Source of the DNA: Spirochaetales bacterium | GTDB taxonomy: Bacteria; Spirochaetota; Spirochaetia; JAGLYY01 | Assembly: GCA_023131935.1 (NCBI GenBank) | Contig: JAGLYY010000457.1 | Coordinates: 1-6,644 of the forward strand | Length of the DNA: 6,644 bases | Direction of reading: 5' to 3' | Part shown: positions 6,185 through 6,644 of the stretch, piece after piece | Layout: every line of letters starts with the position of its first letter | Position numbering within the stretch: position 1 is the stretch's first letter | Notes under the pieces: generated by a model | The model's database searches: none | The model's input: only the letters and a program-made list of their open reading frames with translations | Told to the model about the DNA's origin: nothing | Made by a program: the position numbers and the translations under genes

Positions 6185-6221
6185 ACCGGAGGCGACTAGG
6201 CTCTTCGCCTGTTTTCCCGGT
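6185..6221 (+). other. Bulged hairpin just upstream of the ankyrin gene promoter
   Basis: ACCGG (6185-6189) pairs with CCGGT (6217-6221), and directly inside it AGGCGA (6190-6195) pairs with TCGCCT (6205-6210) around a 9-nt loop; GTTTTC (6211-6216) is bulged on the 3' side. The TTTT run behind TCGCCT could make the inner stem a weak terminator for readthrough from the left. The outer stem touches the -35 box of the downstream promoter. Confidence 0.4.
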
Positions 6222-6250
6222 TGACGGTTCACCAAAGAAGGGTAAATAAT
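6221..6250 (+). promoter_or_regulatory. Candidate sigma-70-type promoter for the ankyrin lipoprotein gene
   Basis: TTGACG (6221-6226) and AATAAT (6245-6250) are 18 nt apart, each one mismatch from consensus. Transcription would start near 6257, leaving about 25 nt of leader that contains the AGGAGG site before ATG 6282. Confidence 0.5.
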
Positions 6251-6267
6251 ACTGGATTACCATCAAC

Positions 6268-6273
6268 AGGAGG
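6268..6273 (+). promoter_or_regulatory. Strong Shine-Dalgarno site for ATG 6282
   Basis: AGGAGG stands 8 nt before ATG 6282. A second site, AAGGAG at 6301-6306, stands 5 nt before the in-frame ATG 6312, which would give a more ordinary 24-residue lipoprotein signal. The upstream site is the better match, so I use 6282, but either start is possible. Confidence 0.7.
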
Positions 6274-6281
6274 TGCATAAT

Positions 6282-6644
6282 ATGACTAACATCGGCAGAC
6301 AAGGAGTGGTTATGAGAAATTACAGAGATCTGAAGCCGATATTGATAATCACAGTTTTTATGGTGTTATTTATTTCCGGATGTCAAACCAATAGGGATTC
6401 ATTCATTGCAGTTGATACCCTAACACCTCTACAAGCTCTTAAAGATGGTCAATTCGAGGAGGCCCGGCTTTTAATAGAAAAAGGAGCTGATTTTAATGCG
6501 GTAGATAACGATGGGCGGACAGCCTTGATGTTTGCTCTCCAGAATAATCAAACAGAAATTGCCAGGCTCCTGATACAAAAAGGAGCAGATTTATATGCAG
6601 AAAATAATCATGGATGGACAGCCTTATTGTTCGCTCTCCGGTAT
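6282..6644 (+). CDS. Ankyrin-repeat lipoprotein (partial, N-terminal 121 residues)
   Basis: The frame is open to the right window edge, so the C-terminus is missing. The N-terminus has basic residues, a hydrophobic segment (PILIITVFMVLF, residues 19-30) and a lipobox ISGC with Cys34, predicting a lipidated envelope protein. Starting at ATG 6312 instead would put this cysteine at position 24, the more usual distance. Ankyrin repeats follow: a first unit at about 48-77 (ALKDGQFEEARLLIEKGADF), a full one at 78-110 (GRTALMFALQNNQTEIARLL) and the start of another at 111-121 (GWTALLFALR). Ankyrin repeats mediate protein binding; a partner or toxin-immunity role cannot be judged from this part. It has its own candidate promoter and looks independent of the dtd operon. 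The 33-codon units remain similar at the DNA level, suggesting recent duplication. Confidence 0.85.
   Translation, partial: MTNIGRQGVVMRNYRDLKPILIITVFMVLFISGCQTNRDSFIAVDTLTPLQALKDGQFEEARLLIEKGADFNAVDNDGRTALMFALQNNQTEIARLLIQKGADLYAENNHGWTALLFALRY
6513..6644 (+). repeat. 99-bp tandem ankyrin module repeat at DNA level
   Basis: The unit starting at 6513 and the next starting at 6612 match at 26 of the first 33 bases, including the shared run GGACAGCCTT and GCTCTCC. The period is exactly 33 codons. Most of the differences change little in the protein. The array probably continues past the right edge. Confidence 0.6.

Larger units (their letters stand above)
5817..6281. other. 465-nt non-coding region between dtd and the ankyrin lipoprotein gene
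   Basis: No open frame here has both a ribosome site and protein-like composition. The region is filled instead by structure: the hairpin at 5861-5898, the inverted repeat at 5887-6007, the direct repeats at 6024-6080, the doubled TCATACC at 6171-6187, the hairpin at 6185-6221 and a promoter at 6221-6250. Positions 6081-6170 show nothing I can name. Confidence 0.7.

Noticed and set aside
6146..6235. Integron attC-like site
   Set aside because: GGCTAAC is present but there is no matching inverted partner (GTTAGCC) at the expected distance.
6181..6281. Riboswitch (c-di-GMP or fluoride type) upstream of the ankyrin gene
   Set aside because: The GGCGA...TCGCC hairpin is superficially similar to a fluoride aptamer stem, but conserved core segments of either class are absent and the candidate promoter lies downstream of the hairpin, so it would not be in the ankyrin gene's leader.

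Overview
The window looks like a chromosomal stretch from a free-living or environmental spirochaete. The strongest hint is the partial gene at the left edge. Its first 156 residues match, as I remember the family, the long helical N-terminal extension found on spirochaetal GreA proteins. The three envelope-type genes of unknown function between rpe and dtd fit that origin but do not prove it. The phylum call is an inference from family recollection, not a search.

Layout. Positions 1-1432 hold a minus-strand operon: a TPR (tetratricopeptide repeat) protein followed after 16 nt by greA, which runs off the left edge. A near-consensus sigma-70-type promoter (TTGACT, 16 nt, TATAAT) drives it from the 130-nt divergent spacer at 1433-1562. 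On the plus strand from 1563 to 5816 lies a compact five-gene run: rpe; a signal-peptide TPR/coiled-coil protein that I restart at a TTG; a signal-peptide beta-rich protein overlapping it by one base; a cytoplasmic TPR protein with one membrane helix and a C-terminal extracytoplasmic domain; and dtd. Spacing and overlap suggest co-transcription.

Positions 5817-6281 carry no convincing gene. They contain a strong 38-nt hairpin, a large imperfect inverted repeat (about 120 bp core) built from CACAGAG-type arms, a short 12-bp direct repeat, a paired TCATACC motif, a second hairpin, and then a candidate promoter. From 6282 to the right edge is the start of a lipoprotein with ankyrin repeats, whose modules still resemble each other at the DNA level with a 99-bp period.

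How the genes fit together. rpe (pentose phosphate pathway) and dtd (D-aminoacyl-tRNA proofreading) are housekeeping genes framing three proteins that together would span cytoplasm, inner membrane and periplasm. That trio is the best candidate for an undescribed system here: it has the look of an envelope assembly or scaffold module, but the sequence does not reveal its biochemical function. No mobile element, CRISPR array, tRNA or rRNA was seen.
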